NCBI GenBank assembly: GCA_021521415.1
Contig: JAIQDT010005768.1
Location: forward strand, 91,222-155,221
Direction of reading: 5' to 3'
DNA: 64,000 nt
Source: Bidens hawaiensis
Lineage: Eukaryota > Streptophyta > Magnoliopsida > Asterales > Asteraceae
Shown piece by piece: positions 43,581 through 56,295 of the stretch (position 1 is its first letter; each line of letters starts with the position of its first letter). The notes under the pieces are model-generated. The model was not told where the DNA came from. It ran no database searches and saw only the letters and a list, made by a program, of their open reading frames with translations. The translations under genes were made by a program, and so were the position numbers.

Positions 43581-45512
43581 GATATTATTTTGTTTTAATT
43601 GATTAATTGAATGCATAAGCAATTTCAAAGTCTAAATTCCTACATTAAATATATCGATGAAGAAATCTTATAATTTTATGTCCAATTTAAGGCTTGTATA
43701 TTCCAATTTAGGGTCCAAAACATTCATCCTGTGTAGGGTGCTTTTCTTGTTTTATTTGTATGAAGGATGTCATGTTTTAAATTTACGCAGAGGAAAATTG
43801 TGTAGTTAGTGATTTTTTTTATTAGCCGAAGGTTCCTATGAATGACAAAATGTTGATATCTTGTTAGCTAGTGTAGGAGTAAGGAATTGTATGTATGAGA
43901 TTATGTATACTATAGTTATTTAGTTAAGGCCTACACATAATATAAACACATGCATAATTTTTTGACTAAACTCTAAGTGGTTTGTATACACATAATCAAA
44001 CCGTCATACACGGAAACTATATTTAAACAATTTTTTTATTAGCCAACCTGCATAATCCAAAGTTTAATAAACAGTATGCATGGAAAACAATTTTTTTACA
44101 CATGCTTATTATAACATGGAAATCACATTGTAATGTATATTAAGAAATACTAGGAATTGTGTGTATCAACATATGGTAAAGTGTAGGTTAGTTGTAATGA
44201 TATTATTTTACTGTAAAAACTGTTTTAGTGTAGGTTATTGTTATAGTGTAGGATAGTGTGAAACTTTTATAGTGTAGGTTACTATGATGTTATGTTATTG
44301 TGAAGATAGGTTACACTGTATGATGCTATGAAATTTGTTTTCTGTTGTGTATGAACTCATTTGTCTATGAACGTTTGTTTTTGTATGCTTTGAAATTTTT
44401 TTTAAACAGGATGAAAGACATTTATATTTTTGTATTCTTTTTAATTTTTGAACAAAATGAAAGACATCCGTCATTCAAAAAATTCACATTCAACAATGGC
44501 TTGGTGTAGGCCTTGTGTATATGTTTGTTTTTAAATGTGTAGCCTTTGTGTCAATAGTTTAGGCTTTGTGTAATATTTATGTTGTATGCGTGTAGGTTGT
44601 TTAATGTGTGGGTTACAAACTAAGAATGATGTGCAGGTTGTCATACGTTAATATGTGAGTCTACTTGAAGTGTAGGCGTTATGGCACCGTATACGTTATG
44701 TGCTAAGATTTTTAAAAAAATAATTTAAAAATTAGCTTAGTAACCGTAATTTATTTTGTTTTATTATTTGTAGAGCGGTGTTGGCAGAACCGGATCATAA
44801 CGCTGATGTGATGACTTCTAAAGGTAGTGTAACATACAAATAAATCATGGTATCGTATAAGTTTTCTTTGTGTGTAGGCAAATATATTGGAAGTGAATGT
44901 AAAAGTCATCTTGTGACGTCAAAACAAATTATTTAGCCGATGATGACTTCTTGCAAACGCCTCCTGTTGTAGGTGTTCAACAAAAGGAGAATTAAAGGAA
45001 GAAGAAACCGAAGAATGAATACTATGGAGTTCCAACTCTAAGGACACAATCATCACCACACTCGTTGAGGGAGGGTTTAAAAAAGTTAAGCGGGGAAACA
45101 AAAAGAATACTTAGTAAAATGGGAGTTGGAAAAAAAATTTCACTGAAATTTGATTGTATCCCCTCACTTTTTGTGGTTTTCATGTTGTCAACAATTTTGA
45201 CACCACAACAGATATTGGATTTCATATTATGATATTCAAACATATGTGTTGTTTATTAAGTTATTTATTAAATGTGGGATGTGTAGTTGATCTATCTGTG
45301 CGTATTACCCTTATGAACATGCCTAATTTTTAGGTATATTATGGTTGTGTAGGTATATAATTGTCTAGGTGCATGATACAAGTACATTTCAATTATGTAT
45401 ATGAACACTGATGATCTTTTGGTTGTGTGTAATGCTTTGTGTAGGGATTGGGATTGTGGTTTTACATAATACTTAACAAAGTATAAGCACCGATTATTAA
45501 TAAGGTAAAAAA
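43581..45512. other. Gene-free stretch with dispersed GTGTAGG words
   Basis: No gene recognised. GTGTAGG, often GTGTAGGTT, recurs about 15 times between 43735 and 45440 (for instance 44183, 44228, 44272, 44598, 45341). The short minus frames at 44919-45534 show no domain. Confidence 0.4.
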
Positions 45513-47218
45513 TGTAACAAGTCGCCCTTTTCAAAATTTATAAACCCGACCCATTTTAAAGTTCGGGAAATTTTTTCGGCATTTATCTAGTAAATTAACT
45601 ATTATTATATTATTATTTATCTAATTATATATTATATACTTTCACATTTTGACAATTTTAACCCAAAACCCAACTTTGACCCAAATATGCTTCCATCTCA
45701 AATCTTCAAGGACTAAATTGTAATTTATGTATATTATTATATTTATTCAGAAACCCATTTATCCAAACACATAACCCGTTTACCCAAGACCCGATTATGA
45801 TACCCGTTTATATAAAATCTTAACTTGGACCGCAATCTTCGTAACCAATATGGTAATTGAACCAAAACGCGTTTAATAACTTCCTATTGTGGCTCACCGA
45901 CAGTCTAATTAAAGGACATAATCAATTAAGGATCTCGTCTATCATTTGAACGAACCGTCATCTGTTATATTGGGATTACACCATCTAAACATCATTAGAA
46001 TTCAATTAAACGAACCTGCACCGTCTCCTCTTTGCGTCGACTGAAACCCCTAACACTAATTAAATTAACGAAGCTCGCAACTGCCTGTTTTTGTTCGTGT
46101 TTGCGTCGATTGTCCATCTTGCCGTTCACCATACATACCTCATTGTTTCAGGTAATTAAACATATCATAATGTTCGTTTTTAATCAGTGAACAAAAGCCC
46201 TAATGTTGATTAAACTAATATACACTGATTGAACGATTCATGAATTTAGGGTTTGTCAGATTTGGGGGTTTTCGTACTTCCTGTATATAACAAACTGTTT
46301 TGGTTTATTAAACAATCAATCAGTTAGCCCAGTTTGTTTGTTTTGGTGTGTGTGATCTGGGTGGTCACGGGTTCGAACCCTTTTAAGGGTTTTATCTTTC
46401 TTTATTAGTTTTTCTAATTAATTTTAGTAAATGATATATTAATGTTAATTATTAAATAAACTTTATTTTACTAAACCGACATCTGGAGTATATCTTTTTG
46501 TCAAATCTCGTAAAAATTTTCGTTTACACACACACACACACATATATATATATATTATAAGCATATTTTTATCAATGTTAAATTAACATTACATTATTAT
46601 AACCCGACACCATTATTGAGGTTTTCTCGTCCTTTAACGTCTTTATAAATTTGTTTATATTAATTTTACATATAAGAATATTATATATATGTGTGTGTGT
46701 ATCATTCTTTAAACAAAAAGTGTAGCAATCGTGTTTTAAGCGTATTAATTATATTTATAAAATTAGATTAAATATTCCAAGGTATATTTATAAATATATA
46801 TTTTAACGTTTGCCTTGAACTATATAATATACTACAAGTTATACTTATATATGTACATATTTATAATTGCATTATATTTAATTAAACATTTTTTAGATAA
46901 TCTTATAATTATTCAACTCATGTTTATTTCTTGAAACTAATAATAATAAATTCACAATAACCAATAATCGTAAAGATCAATCGTTCAATCAATAAACATC
47001 CTAATCCCAAATATAACTCGAATCATATCGAAACTTTAATTCATTATACGTGTTGTCTCATTATTAATTAATTTATATTACTTATATTTAACTAGGAATC
47101 CTTGTCGGTGTATCCCGAAGGGTTCATCGTTCTCACATCTTCACTTATTTCGTTCATCCGATCAGGTGAGTAATCACTCCCCTATTTTACTTGTTTTCAA
47201 ATGTTTTGGGGACACTTG
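45513..47218 (+). mobile_element. Truncated Gypsy-type LTR
   Basis: Starts TGTAACAAGTCGCCC and carries TATATAAA near 45810 and a CAG/GTGAGT donor-like site at 47165/47166, as in the solo LTR at 19556. It stops 50 bp after the donor, where the next LTR begins, so its 3' part is missing. A stretch at 46321-46395 ending GGTCACGGGTTCGAACCC resembles a tRNA T-arm. Confidence 0.6.
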
Positions 47219-47559
47219 TGTCACACCCTCAAAATCCACTAACGGAGTTTTACCGTCAGAGGGTGTGAACTAACAGGATCGGAATCATTAGTTATAATCA
47301 AACCATAAAACAAAGTTTCAAAACCATGAAAACGTTTACGAGTAATTAAATGCGGAAGCGTAAAACCATAGAAAACAATGTTACGTCACGCAGGACGACT
47401 TAAAGCCCAATGATCACAGTTTAAAATAAGTTTGCATAATTAAAATGTTTCAAGCAATGCATGTTCCTAAACCGCGCGCCCCGCCTCGGCTACCTGAGAA
47501 TAACATACTAAAAGTGTCAACACAAGGTTGGTGAGTTCACAAGTTTAAATAAAAATAAA

Positions 47560-47632
47560 GCGTTTAGCGTTTGCGTTCAGCGTTTTGCGTTAAGCGTTTT
47601 GCGTTACAGCGTTTTGCGTTACCAGATAGTGT
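47560..47632. repeat. Short array of AGCGTTTTGCGTT
   Basis: Six imperfect copies of a 10-14 bp word combining AGCGTTT and TGCGTT. Similar TTGCGTTT words recur near 49670-49700 in the same LTR. Confidence 0.8.
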
Positions 47633-48289
47633 TATGTCAATTATATATCTATAGGTAGCTAGTCTATAAAACAAGTATCACTAAGTGTTCGACACCGAAG
47701 CTGACTGTTTATCATTTGCCTTGCCACCAGGTCATCCAGACCATGGTATGTGTTTAGCCAAGATTACACCCACTCGACCTCCAGTCGAGTTTAGCGTTGG
47801 GTGGGGTTTGTCAAACCCAGTAGTACTACTCAACAATGACTCGCTATTATCCAATATTAAACAATTCGATGTGAATGAAGGACTTTAGTTAATGCGTTTG
47901 CCACTTAGTCTTTACAAGTGATATATAATCTATATTAACAAAATCTTAAATGCGTTTCGGAGTATGTTATCTCCCCCAAGTGAAAAGCGTTTAAAAAGTT
48001 TAAAAGGGGAAAGTGAAACTCACTGTTTGCGAAGAAATTCCCAAATTAAATCACCAAGATGCGCGTCACAGAAAAACTCTCTCTAGCGTTCTAAAACAAC
48101 AAAGAGATTTTTCTAAGTGTCGGAATATTATCGAGTCTCTAGACCCGGCACATAATACCTATGCACATAACATGTTTCGTGTTTCGTTTGTGGATCGTGT
48201 GTGACTTTAACAAGTGTAGTTGTGATACATTACATGTGTAAGCAAGTATTTTCGTGTCATGTATTCATAAAGTACATCACTATCAATTA

Positions 48290-48430
48290 CTCCCCGTAAG
48301 GGCAATTTGGTCAACACATAACAATTAACTAGTCATTATTCCCCACGAGGGTAATTTGGTCAAATCGTGACAATCAATTAGCAATTATTCCCCGCAAGGG
48401 CAATTTGGTTAAAACATAACAATTATATAG
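48290..48430. repeat. Tandem repeat of about 63 bp, three copies
   Basis: Each copy contains ATTACTCCCCGTAAGGGCAA (or ATTATTCCCC variants), then TTTGGTCAA and ACATAACAATTA. Confidence 0.85.
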
Positions 48431-49984
48431 CAAGTATCATGTTTCATGCATTTTCACCAGATTCAGCAGCTAGTTTCACCGAGACAGAAATTTTACTTGA
48501 AAGATTGTACTATCTCACCGATCATAGCATCACAATTAATTTACCAAAAATCATCACAAAACCATATATGTCTTAGGTTTCCAGAACATATTTTATTATA
48601 TTTTTATTCCACATAGGTTTCTCACAATCATCAAATCATTACAGCAAACTCATAACAGTCAAATTCATGCGCAACAGAATTTTATTTGAAATTCCCGTTA
48701 AACGAAAAATCCAATAAATGCAAGACTAATTGGGTTAGGTTCCTAACTCAATGAGTCAACTTCCAGAAGTGGAACCAACCCAATTGGTCTCGTAGTTCAT
48801 GAGATATAACATTTACAAAACAACCTAACAGCAGGTCTAACAGCTCAGCTTTGCACAACGTTTTTGTAAAATCATAAAAGTTAACCTTTACTTGTCCAAA
48901 AATTACAAGTTTATATTCTTTAGAAACTAGACTCAACCTAGTTTACTGTAGTATCAATAATCTCAACCAATTTCCACATTTACACTTCGTTACAGTCAAT
49001 TAAACATCAATAACACAATCTGTCCATAAACTGTTTGCATCCAAACTCAACATATTAACTATCTATGGATCATCATACATTCATATAACACTCTAGACTC
49101 TATAAACACTATCCATGCACATCAATTACATATTACATACATGATTAGGGTTTTTGTTTGAACTCAAATCAAAGACACAAGTAATTAGCATGTAACAATA
49201 TCCATCTAGTTATCATATCATCATCAAATCAACAACAATCATATAAACTACATACACACATAAAAATCGGCTCTTAGGGTTTTCAATTAACCCATTAAAC
49301 ATCAAAATCAAGTATAAAGGATGCATAGGATAGTCGTTTATACCTTCCTAGCACCTTAATCTTCGATCAAAGGCTTGAATTCTTGATTGTATGTGTGTGT
49401 ATAGGTGACGGCAGCCAAGGGAGCCAAGGGGGGGTTCCGATCGGGACTTGTGGGGGAAGAAGAATAATAAGTTAGGGTTTAGTATTATTATTATTTATAA
49501 TAATCTATGTTACACTTTGGCCCATCCACTTCTAAGTATTACTTATCTAGCTTAACTAACTTGTTTACATCTTGAGTTAGTGTTTATAACGATGTTATCA
49601 CACAACACATAAGTCTAACACATAATTATCACATAATTACTGTTTTGACGTTTTTCGTTTATTCACCAATCGTTTGCGTCAACTCGTTTGCGTTTCGGTG
49701 TAATTCCCGAAAGACTACACATGTAGTAAGTGTTAAGCGTCATTTAAACCCTAGTTTAAATGTAATGAAGTGTGTGTTATAGATTCAGTGATCTTAAGTT
49801 TGAATTGACGGAGTTGAGTTAACGAAGTTAACCTGAAATTGACGATTGTCACATCATTCCCATGTTAAAGAATTTTCGTCCCGAAAATTTGAGTCAAGTC
49901 GTGATGAGTGTCTGAAAAAGTAAGAAAAATTTCAGTTTGTCATTTCATCCCCTAGTAGAAAGAAATTTCGTCCCGAAATTTAAT

Positions 49985-52900
49985 TCATACCTCCGGTGAT
50001 TTCTGACGGTTTGTCGGGTTTCGCGGTTTTCTGTGTTTGGTCAGCCCTTCAAAAAGGTGAGGATACTTTTTCATCATTTGATCCTCGCGTTCCCACATGA
50101 ACTCCGGTCCACGTCTCGAGTTCCAACGAACTTTAACGATTGGAATTTTGCTGTGCTTGAGCGTTTTGGTTTCCCAATCCAAAACTTCGACTGGTTCTTC
50201 AATGAAACGTAACTGTTCATCAACTTGCAGTTCCTCCAAAGGGACTACTTGGGTTTCATCAGATAGGCATTTCTTCAAATTGGATACGTGGAATACATTG
50301 TGTACGCCACTGAGTTCCGTTGGTAGGTCCAGTCAGTACGCCACCGGACCAATGCGCTCAGTTATCCGGTAAGGACCAACATATCGTGGGTTGAGTTTGT
50401 TTCGCTTACCAAAGCGAACCACACCTTTCCAAGGTGAGACTTTAAGTAACACTTGGTCCTTCACTTGAAATTCAAGAGGTTTTCGGCGCTTGTCGGCGTA
50501 ACTCTTTTGGCGATCTCGTGCTGCTGCCATGCGGTTTCGGATTTGAACAATCTTTTCCGAGGTTTCGAGTACCAGTTCTGGACCAGTGATTTGGCTGTCA
50601 CCCACCTCTGCCCAGCAGAGTGGTGATCGACACTTCCGTCCGTACAGCGCTTCAAACGGCGCTGCTTTAATACTTGCGTGGTAGCTGTTATTATACGAAA
50701 ACTCTACCAAAGGTAAGTGAGGTTCCCAACTTTTTCCGAAATCCAGCACGCATGCACGCAACATATCCTCCAGGGTCTGAATAGTTCGTTCACTTTGCCT
50801 ATCCGTCTGAGGATGGTATGCTGTGCTCATATCAAGACGGGTGCCTAGTGCGCTTTGCAGCGACTTCCAAAAGTGCGAAGTGAAACGAGAATCTCGATCA
50901 GAAATGATTGAGACAGGCACTCCGTGTCTAGACACTACTTCCTTCATGTAAACACGAGTCAGTCTTTCCATTTTGTCCGATTCCTTAATTGCTAAGAAGT
51001 GTGCAGACTTAGTCAACTGGTCAACGATCACCCAGATGGTATCGCATCTCGTCGGTGTCTTAGGTAAACCCGTAATAAAATCCATTGAGATGTGTTCCCA
51101 TTTCCACATTGGGAGTTCCGGTTGTTGCAGTAGACCAGATGGTTTCTGGTATTCTATTTTGACTCTGGCACAAGTCAAGCATTTGCTCACGTAGGTGGCA
51201 ACGTCGGCTTTCATGTTCGGCCACCAGTAAAGTGCCTTTAAATCATGATACATTTTATCTGAGCCAGGGTGGATAGAATATCGGGACTTGTGTGCTTCGT
51301 CCATCACCAGAGTTCTCAACTCTCCGTACCGTGGAACCCAAATCAGGTTCTCAAATTATCGGACCCCGTCCGATCTGGTTTCAAGTTGCTTGTTCATGTC
51401 CCGCATGAGTTCCGATGGAAGATTATCATCTTTCAAAGCTTCGTGTTGGGCATCGCGAATCTGGTCGGGTAAGTTTGCATGAATCGTGAGTTGCAATGCT
51501 CGCACTCGTCTGTGTTTATCTGTTTCTTTTCTGCTGAGAGCGTCGGCCACTACATTGGCCTTGCTAGGGTGATACTTGATGGCACAATCGTAATCTTTAA
51601 GCAGCTCGACCCAACGACGCTGTCGCATGTTCAGCTCCTTCTAATCGTAGATATGCTGGAGACTCTTGTGGTCGGTGTAAATGGTAAACTTGGTACCGTA
51701 CAAGTAATGCCTCCATATCTTAAGGGCAAACACCACAGCTCCGAGTTCCAAATCATGGGTCATGTAGTTCTTCTCGTGAACCCGTAGTTGTCGAGATGCA
51801 TAAGCTATAACCTTCTCGAGTTGCATCAGCACACAACCGAGACCTTGTATTGATGCGTCACAGTGTACCTCGAAATTTTCCGTTCCCTCGGGGAGGGCTA
51901 GAATATGGGCGCTACAGAGTTTGGTTTTCAACAGTTGAAAAGCGGATTCTTGCGCGTCACCCCAATTGTACTTAGTGCCTTTGTGAGTCAAAGCGGTGAG
52001 GGGTTGAGCAATCTTTGAAAATCCCTCGATGAAACGTCGGTAGTAGCCGGCCAGTCCTATGAATTGCCGCACCTCAGTCGGAGTCTTAGGTGCTTCCCAG
52101 TTTTTGATGGCCTCTACCTTACCGGGATCGACATGGATACCATTCTCGTTGATCACATGTCCTAAAAAGTGAACCTCGCGAAGCCAAAACTCACATTTCG
52201 AGAGTTTAGCATACAGTTGTTCCTTCTTCAATAATTCCAAAATTACCCTTAAGTGTTCTTCATGGTCAGCTTCGTTCTTGGAGTAGACGAGAATATAATC
52301 AATGAAAACAATCACAAACTTGTCGAGGTACGCCTTGCATACTCGATTCATGAGATCCATAAATACGGCTGGTGCGTTAGTTAGACCAAAAGGCATAACC
52401 GAAAACTCGTAGTGACCATACCGTGTTCTGAAATCCGTCTTTGAAATATCTTCTTCGCGCACTCTTAGTTGGTGGTAACCAGATCGCAAATCGATCTTCG
52501 AGTAATAACTCGATCCTTGAAGCTGGTCAAACAGATCATCAATTCGGGGTAAAGGATAACGGTTCTTGACCGTCACCTTGTTCAACTCCCGGTAGTCGAT
52601 ACACATTCGGAAAGTCCCGTCCTTCTTTCTGACAAATAAGACAGGGGCTCCCCATGGCGATGAGCTAGGTCGGATAAAACTCTTATCCAACAAATCTTGC
52701 AACTGAGTGGACAGTTCCTGAAGCTCCGCCGGTGCGAGCCAATACGGGGCTCGTGCTATGGGTGCTGCACCGGGTGTCAATTCGATTTGGAATTCAACTT
52801 GTCGTACAGGAGGGAGTCCGGGCAAATCCTCCGGGAAAACTTCCGGAAAATCTCGCACAACAGGTATATCTTCAATTCGCTTCTCCTCCGCGGGTTTCTC

Positions 52901-53485
52901 AACAATCTGCGCCAAAATTGTCGGATGACCCTTTCGTAGGTACTTCTGCGCCTTCATGAGGGTAATGACGCTGGTGGTCATGCCGCTTCTCTCACCTCAG
53001 ACCGAAATGATCTCGCCGGAAGGGGTAGTAATGTGAACTATCTTGTCGTGACATATAATCTCCGCTCAGTTCTCGGATAACCAGTCCATGCCGACCACGA
53101 CATCGAAACTACTAAGCGTAAAAGGAATAAGGTCGATATCAAAGACATGACCTGATAGTTTTAACTTACATCCCGCAATTACATGAGTCGTTACTATAGT
53201 CTTATCGTCAGCTAATTCAACAGGAAACTTAGCATCTAACGGAGTTGGAGTTAAGTCTAAGAGTTGGCTAAAGGCTTTCGACACAAAACTCCTATCAGCT
53301 CCAGTGTCAAACAATACAGAAGCAAAACAATCGTTCACAGGGAACTTACCAGTCACCACGTACAGATCATTGCGGGCTTGACCGACCCAATTACAAAAGC
53401 TCTTCCTTTGCCATTGCTTCCACCACTACTGCCACTTCCATTACCTCCATTGTTGTCGTTCTGTTTCAGCTTGGGACAATCTTTG
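49985..53485 (-). pseudogene. pol: Gypsy pol (protease, RT, RNase H, integrase) with in-frame stops
   Basis: One single frame runs the whole length. From high to low coordinates: gag tail, protease (VLFDTGADRSFVS), reverse transcriptase ([48 protein letters not shown]), RNase H ([27 protein letters not shown]), integrase with an HHCC-type start ([20 protein letters not shown]) and a D-D-E core ([37 protein letters not shown]). The RT active box reads FIDYILVYS, so one of the two catalytic aspartates is tyrosine. Stops interrupt at 53066, about 53000, 51641, 51356 and 50333, but I saw no frameshift. The protein cannot be functional. Confidence 0.9.
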
Positions 53486-54631
53486 ATAGAAACGGGTCAA
53501 GAACCGAATAGTAGAACATACATGCATTTAGTACTCGGTTTATGCAAGGAAGGGTCGGTGGTTGATGGGCTTAAGTTGATGAAAACCATGATCCATAAGG
53601 GTAAGAAGCCGGGCAAGATTTTTTATGACGACTTAATTAAAGAATTATGTGATCAAAGAAAGGTTGATGATGCGTTGATGCTATATGATATGATGATTAA
53701 CGAGAACGACTTTGAGCCGGATGTCAAGACACATAATATTATAATTCATGGTCTTTGTAAAGACAACCGTGTTAACAAGGCGGAAGAGGTTCATAATAAG
53801 ATGGTGGGAAATAAAAATTATGTTAATGTGGTAACTTATAATTTACTTATAGATGGTTGCTTGAGAAATGGGGGTATTGAGAAGGCTATGGCGATATGGA
53901 AGCAAATGCGGCAACTGAAGTTACGTCCAAACACGTACACATTTGGTCTCATAATTAACGGATTCTGTAAATTAGGTATGATTAACATAGCAAAAGGGTT
54001 TTTTATTAAAATGAAAAAACATGGTGTATTTCCTAGTGTGTGTGACTACAATGCATTGATGCTGGCGTTGTGCACAGAGGGTAGTTTAGAACAAGCTACC
54101 AAGTTGTTCCAAGATATGGAAAACAATAACTGCAAGCCAGATGTCAGTTCGTTTAATATCATAATCGATGCATCGTTTAAAGCTGGGAATGTGGAGTACA
54201 CGAATGAGTTACTGTTGATGATGCGTGAAAAGGGTGTGAATCCTGATGTGTACACTTTCTCCATATTGATCAACAGGTATTGTAAGTTAGGTGATTTAAA
54301 GGAAGCTAAAAGCATGTTGAAAATGATGGTTTCTAGGGGTTTTATGCCGGATAAATTCGTGTATGATTGTTTGTTGAAGGCTTTATGTGAAAAGGGTGAA
54401 TCAGATGAGATATTTAAAATGCTTCGTGAAATGGCTAAAAAGGGCATTGCACTCGACTCAAAGTTGACGTCTACTATTGTTGCGTGTCTCTGTAATACTT
54501 CTGAAGATGTGGATATTATGACGCTTTTACCAAATTTTTCTCAAGGAGTTTCAGAAAAAGCGAGCATTTCTTGCAGTGATTTTCTGGAAAAGCTCCAAAC
54601 TCATAAATCTGACCAACAATTGGTGACCTGA
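53486..54631 (+). CDS. 5'-truncated P-class pentatricopeptide repeat protein gene
   Basis: Nine tandem 34-36 residue PPR motifs follow from about 53500 (EPNSRTYMHLVLGLCKEG, PDVKTHNIIIHGLCKDNR, PNTYTFGLIINGFCKLG, PDVYTFSILINRYCKLGD and others), then a C-terminal tail of about 60 residues and a stop at 54629-54631. PPR proteins bind single-stranded RNA base by base and act mostly in mitochondria or chloroplasts; the absence of E or DYW domains makes this a P-class member. The first in-frame ATG is 53522, which would give 369 residues but no organelle targeting peptide. The same frame stays open to the left into antisense Gypsy gag and protease, beginning with a TTG. The N-terminal repeats and target peptide were apparently lost when the Gypsy element arrived or rearranged. 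It is probably a pseudogene, yet the remaining frame has no stop. Confidence 0.8.
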   Translation: METGQEPNSRTYMHLVLGLCKEGSVVDGLKLMKTMIHKGKKPGKIFYDDLIKELCDQRKVDDALMLYDMMINENDFEPDVKTHNIIIHGLCKDNRVNKAEEVHNKMVGNKNYVNVVTYNLLIDGCLRNGGIEKAMAIWKQMRQLKLRPNTYTFGLIINGFCKLGMINIAKGFFIKMKKHGVFPSVCDYNALMLALCTEGSLEQATKLFQDMENNNCKPDVSSFNIIIDASFKAGNVEYTNELLLMMREKGVNPDVYTFSILINRYCKLGDLKEAKSMLKMMVSRGFMPDKFVYDCLLKALCEKGESDEIFKMLREMAKKGIALDSKLTSTIVACLCNTSEDVDIMTLLPNFSQGVSEKASISCSDFLEKLQTHKSDQQLVT

Positions 54632-55190
54632 TATAGTTCGTCTGCAGAAGTGATAACCGAAAGCTTATGACTTTTGGTAAGCCTTCTGCATTTGATCTTT
54701 TATTATGCATACTTGTATTAGAAAAATGGTAATAATTTGTCTCGTTTGGTTTGCTCACTTCATTAGCATTTGCTTTTTATATCTCTGTTGAGTGTTGACT
54801 CTGTTTGCTTGTTATAATTTTACAGGCCCGGTGCCAGCTGCAACAAGAAGTTTGAGCCAGCTGGGCAAGGTTTCAATGCTGGCAGAATGATGAGACTGGT
54901 TGGTCATGAGTTAGGTGGGCTTGCAAGTCACCAACTTGTGAGAACACGTGGGCTCGCAGGTTAGTTGACCACCCCATCTAGACAGACTAATGTGTTGGGA
55001 TTTGAATGGGTGCTGGTAATATTGTTGAGGGTTGGCTAGACAACATTAGTTACGCTTTTCTAGAGGTTTATGTGTGTTCAAAGTTTGAGCATTTCATGTT
55101 TCTAGTTTGTTGCGCTTTTAATTGTAATTTTTAAGGATGTTTAGTAGGTTAGGTTTCAATGGTGGTTTGTTTTGTAACTTCCATATCAAT
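54632..55190 (+). other. 3' untranslated region of the PPR gene with a probable intron
   Basis: Downstream of the stop a good intron can be drawn, G/GTAAGCC at 54677 and TTTTACAG at 54825. It is followed by sequence with coding-like composition but no frame continuing the PPR protein. AT-rich sequence with ATTTTATCATCACAATAAA near 55190 could mark the poly(A) region. Confidence 0.4.
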
Positions 55191-55194
55191 ATAT

Positions 55195-55881
55195 TGTTTT
55201 ATATTTTATCATCACAATAAATTTAAAAAAAAATAAAAACTGCTAAGAATAAATATAATTAGATGACAAGGGACATCTAATATAAATGATTTTAAACGAT
55301 GCATAAGAGCAGCATAAATATTTCTGTTTATCTTGTACTTTCATCAACTCTTCTTCTTATGTCTGAAGGAGTAACATTGTAAGGCTGGAATGATTGATGG
55401 AGGATTGGATCTGATAAAATAGGTTCAGCATAGTTGCAGTAAGAATTATGATTATAGAATGAGCATCAAGTAAGAAACTAAGGATCATCAAATAAAAAAC
55501 TGAGATCATAAAACAAGCTTACATCTATCTGTATAATAATATTGGATCATAAAACAAGCTTACATCAAATAAAAACGACCATGCTGTGTGCATATTCTCA
55601 TTGACTATCTTCTTATTTGGTATTTACATGTTTGAGGGTTCTTTAGTATTTTGGAGTCGGTAATTCTAAAAATTTAAATTGCATCATACGTGGCAAATAT
55701 CCATATGTACTATACAATTCTTACTTCTTTTCCCGTTCTTTATTTAACTCGTTCATAACATGATAATGACAATACTAGTCTAATGCTGATGCATGGTGGT
55801 GAAGATCAAGAAGGGTGACTTGGATGACGACCTTCAGGGTTGAGGCAGTAGTGACACTCGGTAGGTTAGGGGCTGAGAAGG
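55195..55881. other. Gene-free stretch
   Basis: No gene recognised. ATAAAACAAGCTTACATC occurs twice, at about 55509 and 55549, as a short direct repeat. Confidence 0.45.
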
Positions 55882-56295
55882 TGTAAGGCCCCGAACCCGG
55901 TAGCCTTACTTTAACGTCGGATTTACTCATAAACACAGTTCTTACAAATCAGAGTTCATTAAAACTTTTCGCGGAATATAAAACATCATCCATTCGTTAC
56001 AAAACATTAAATTTTTTCTTTGATACCATAACCCAAAACATTATATTTAAACATCTTTTCTTCTATTATCAGATGCCAGCCGTTCAATTCATGTCATGTG
56101 CCAACCTCATGCCAACTCTTTAATTGAATCACCTGCGTGCATATTAAAAGTCAGCTACGCTGAGTGAGTTCTAGTTAATCAAGCAACTTTTCATACAACC
56201 ACTTCATACATGATATATGTATCCGAAGACACATAATCCACTGTCTAACCTGTTCACCTGACCACTTAACCACTTAACTGCCCCTAACCAATTAG

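Larger units (their letters stand above)
47219..49853 (-). repeat. 3' LTR of the chromovirus-like element
   Basis: 2635 bp from TGTCACACCC to GATTGTCACA. It contains the AGCGTTTTGCGTT array (47560-47632) and a three-copy 63-bp array (48290-48430). The next bases, read on the minus strand, are a weak purine tract. Short frames inside it have no recognisable product. Confidence 0.8.
47219..53485 (-). mobile_element. 5'-truncated autonomous-type Gypsy (chromovirus-like) element
   Basis: The 3' LTR (47219-49853) is at the left, followed by a purine-rich tract and, on the minus strand, integrase, RNase H, reverse transcriptase, protease and the tail of gag. Gag breaks off near 53485 after the last zinc-knuckle part (KDCPKLKQND as read), directly against PPR sequence. 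No 5' LTR or primer site is left. The C-terminal region after integrase (VKVRWNSRRGPEFMWEREDQ then KKYPHLF) is the chromodomain-like end seen in Tekay/Del-type chromoviruses. Confidence 0.85.

Noticed and set aside
46321..46395. A functional tRNA gene
   Set aside because: Only the T-arm is convincing; no acceptor stem or cloverleaf could be drawn.
54046..54447. 133-codon minus-strand frame
   Set aside because: It is antisense to the PPR repeats, which are unmistakable on the plus strand.
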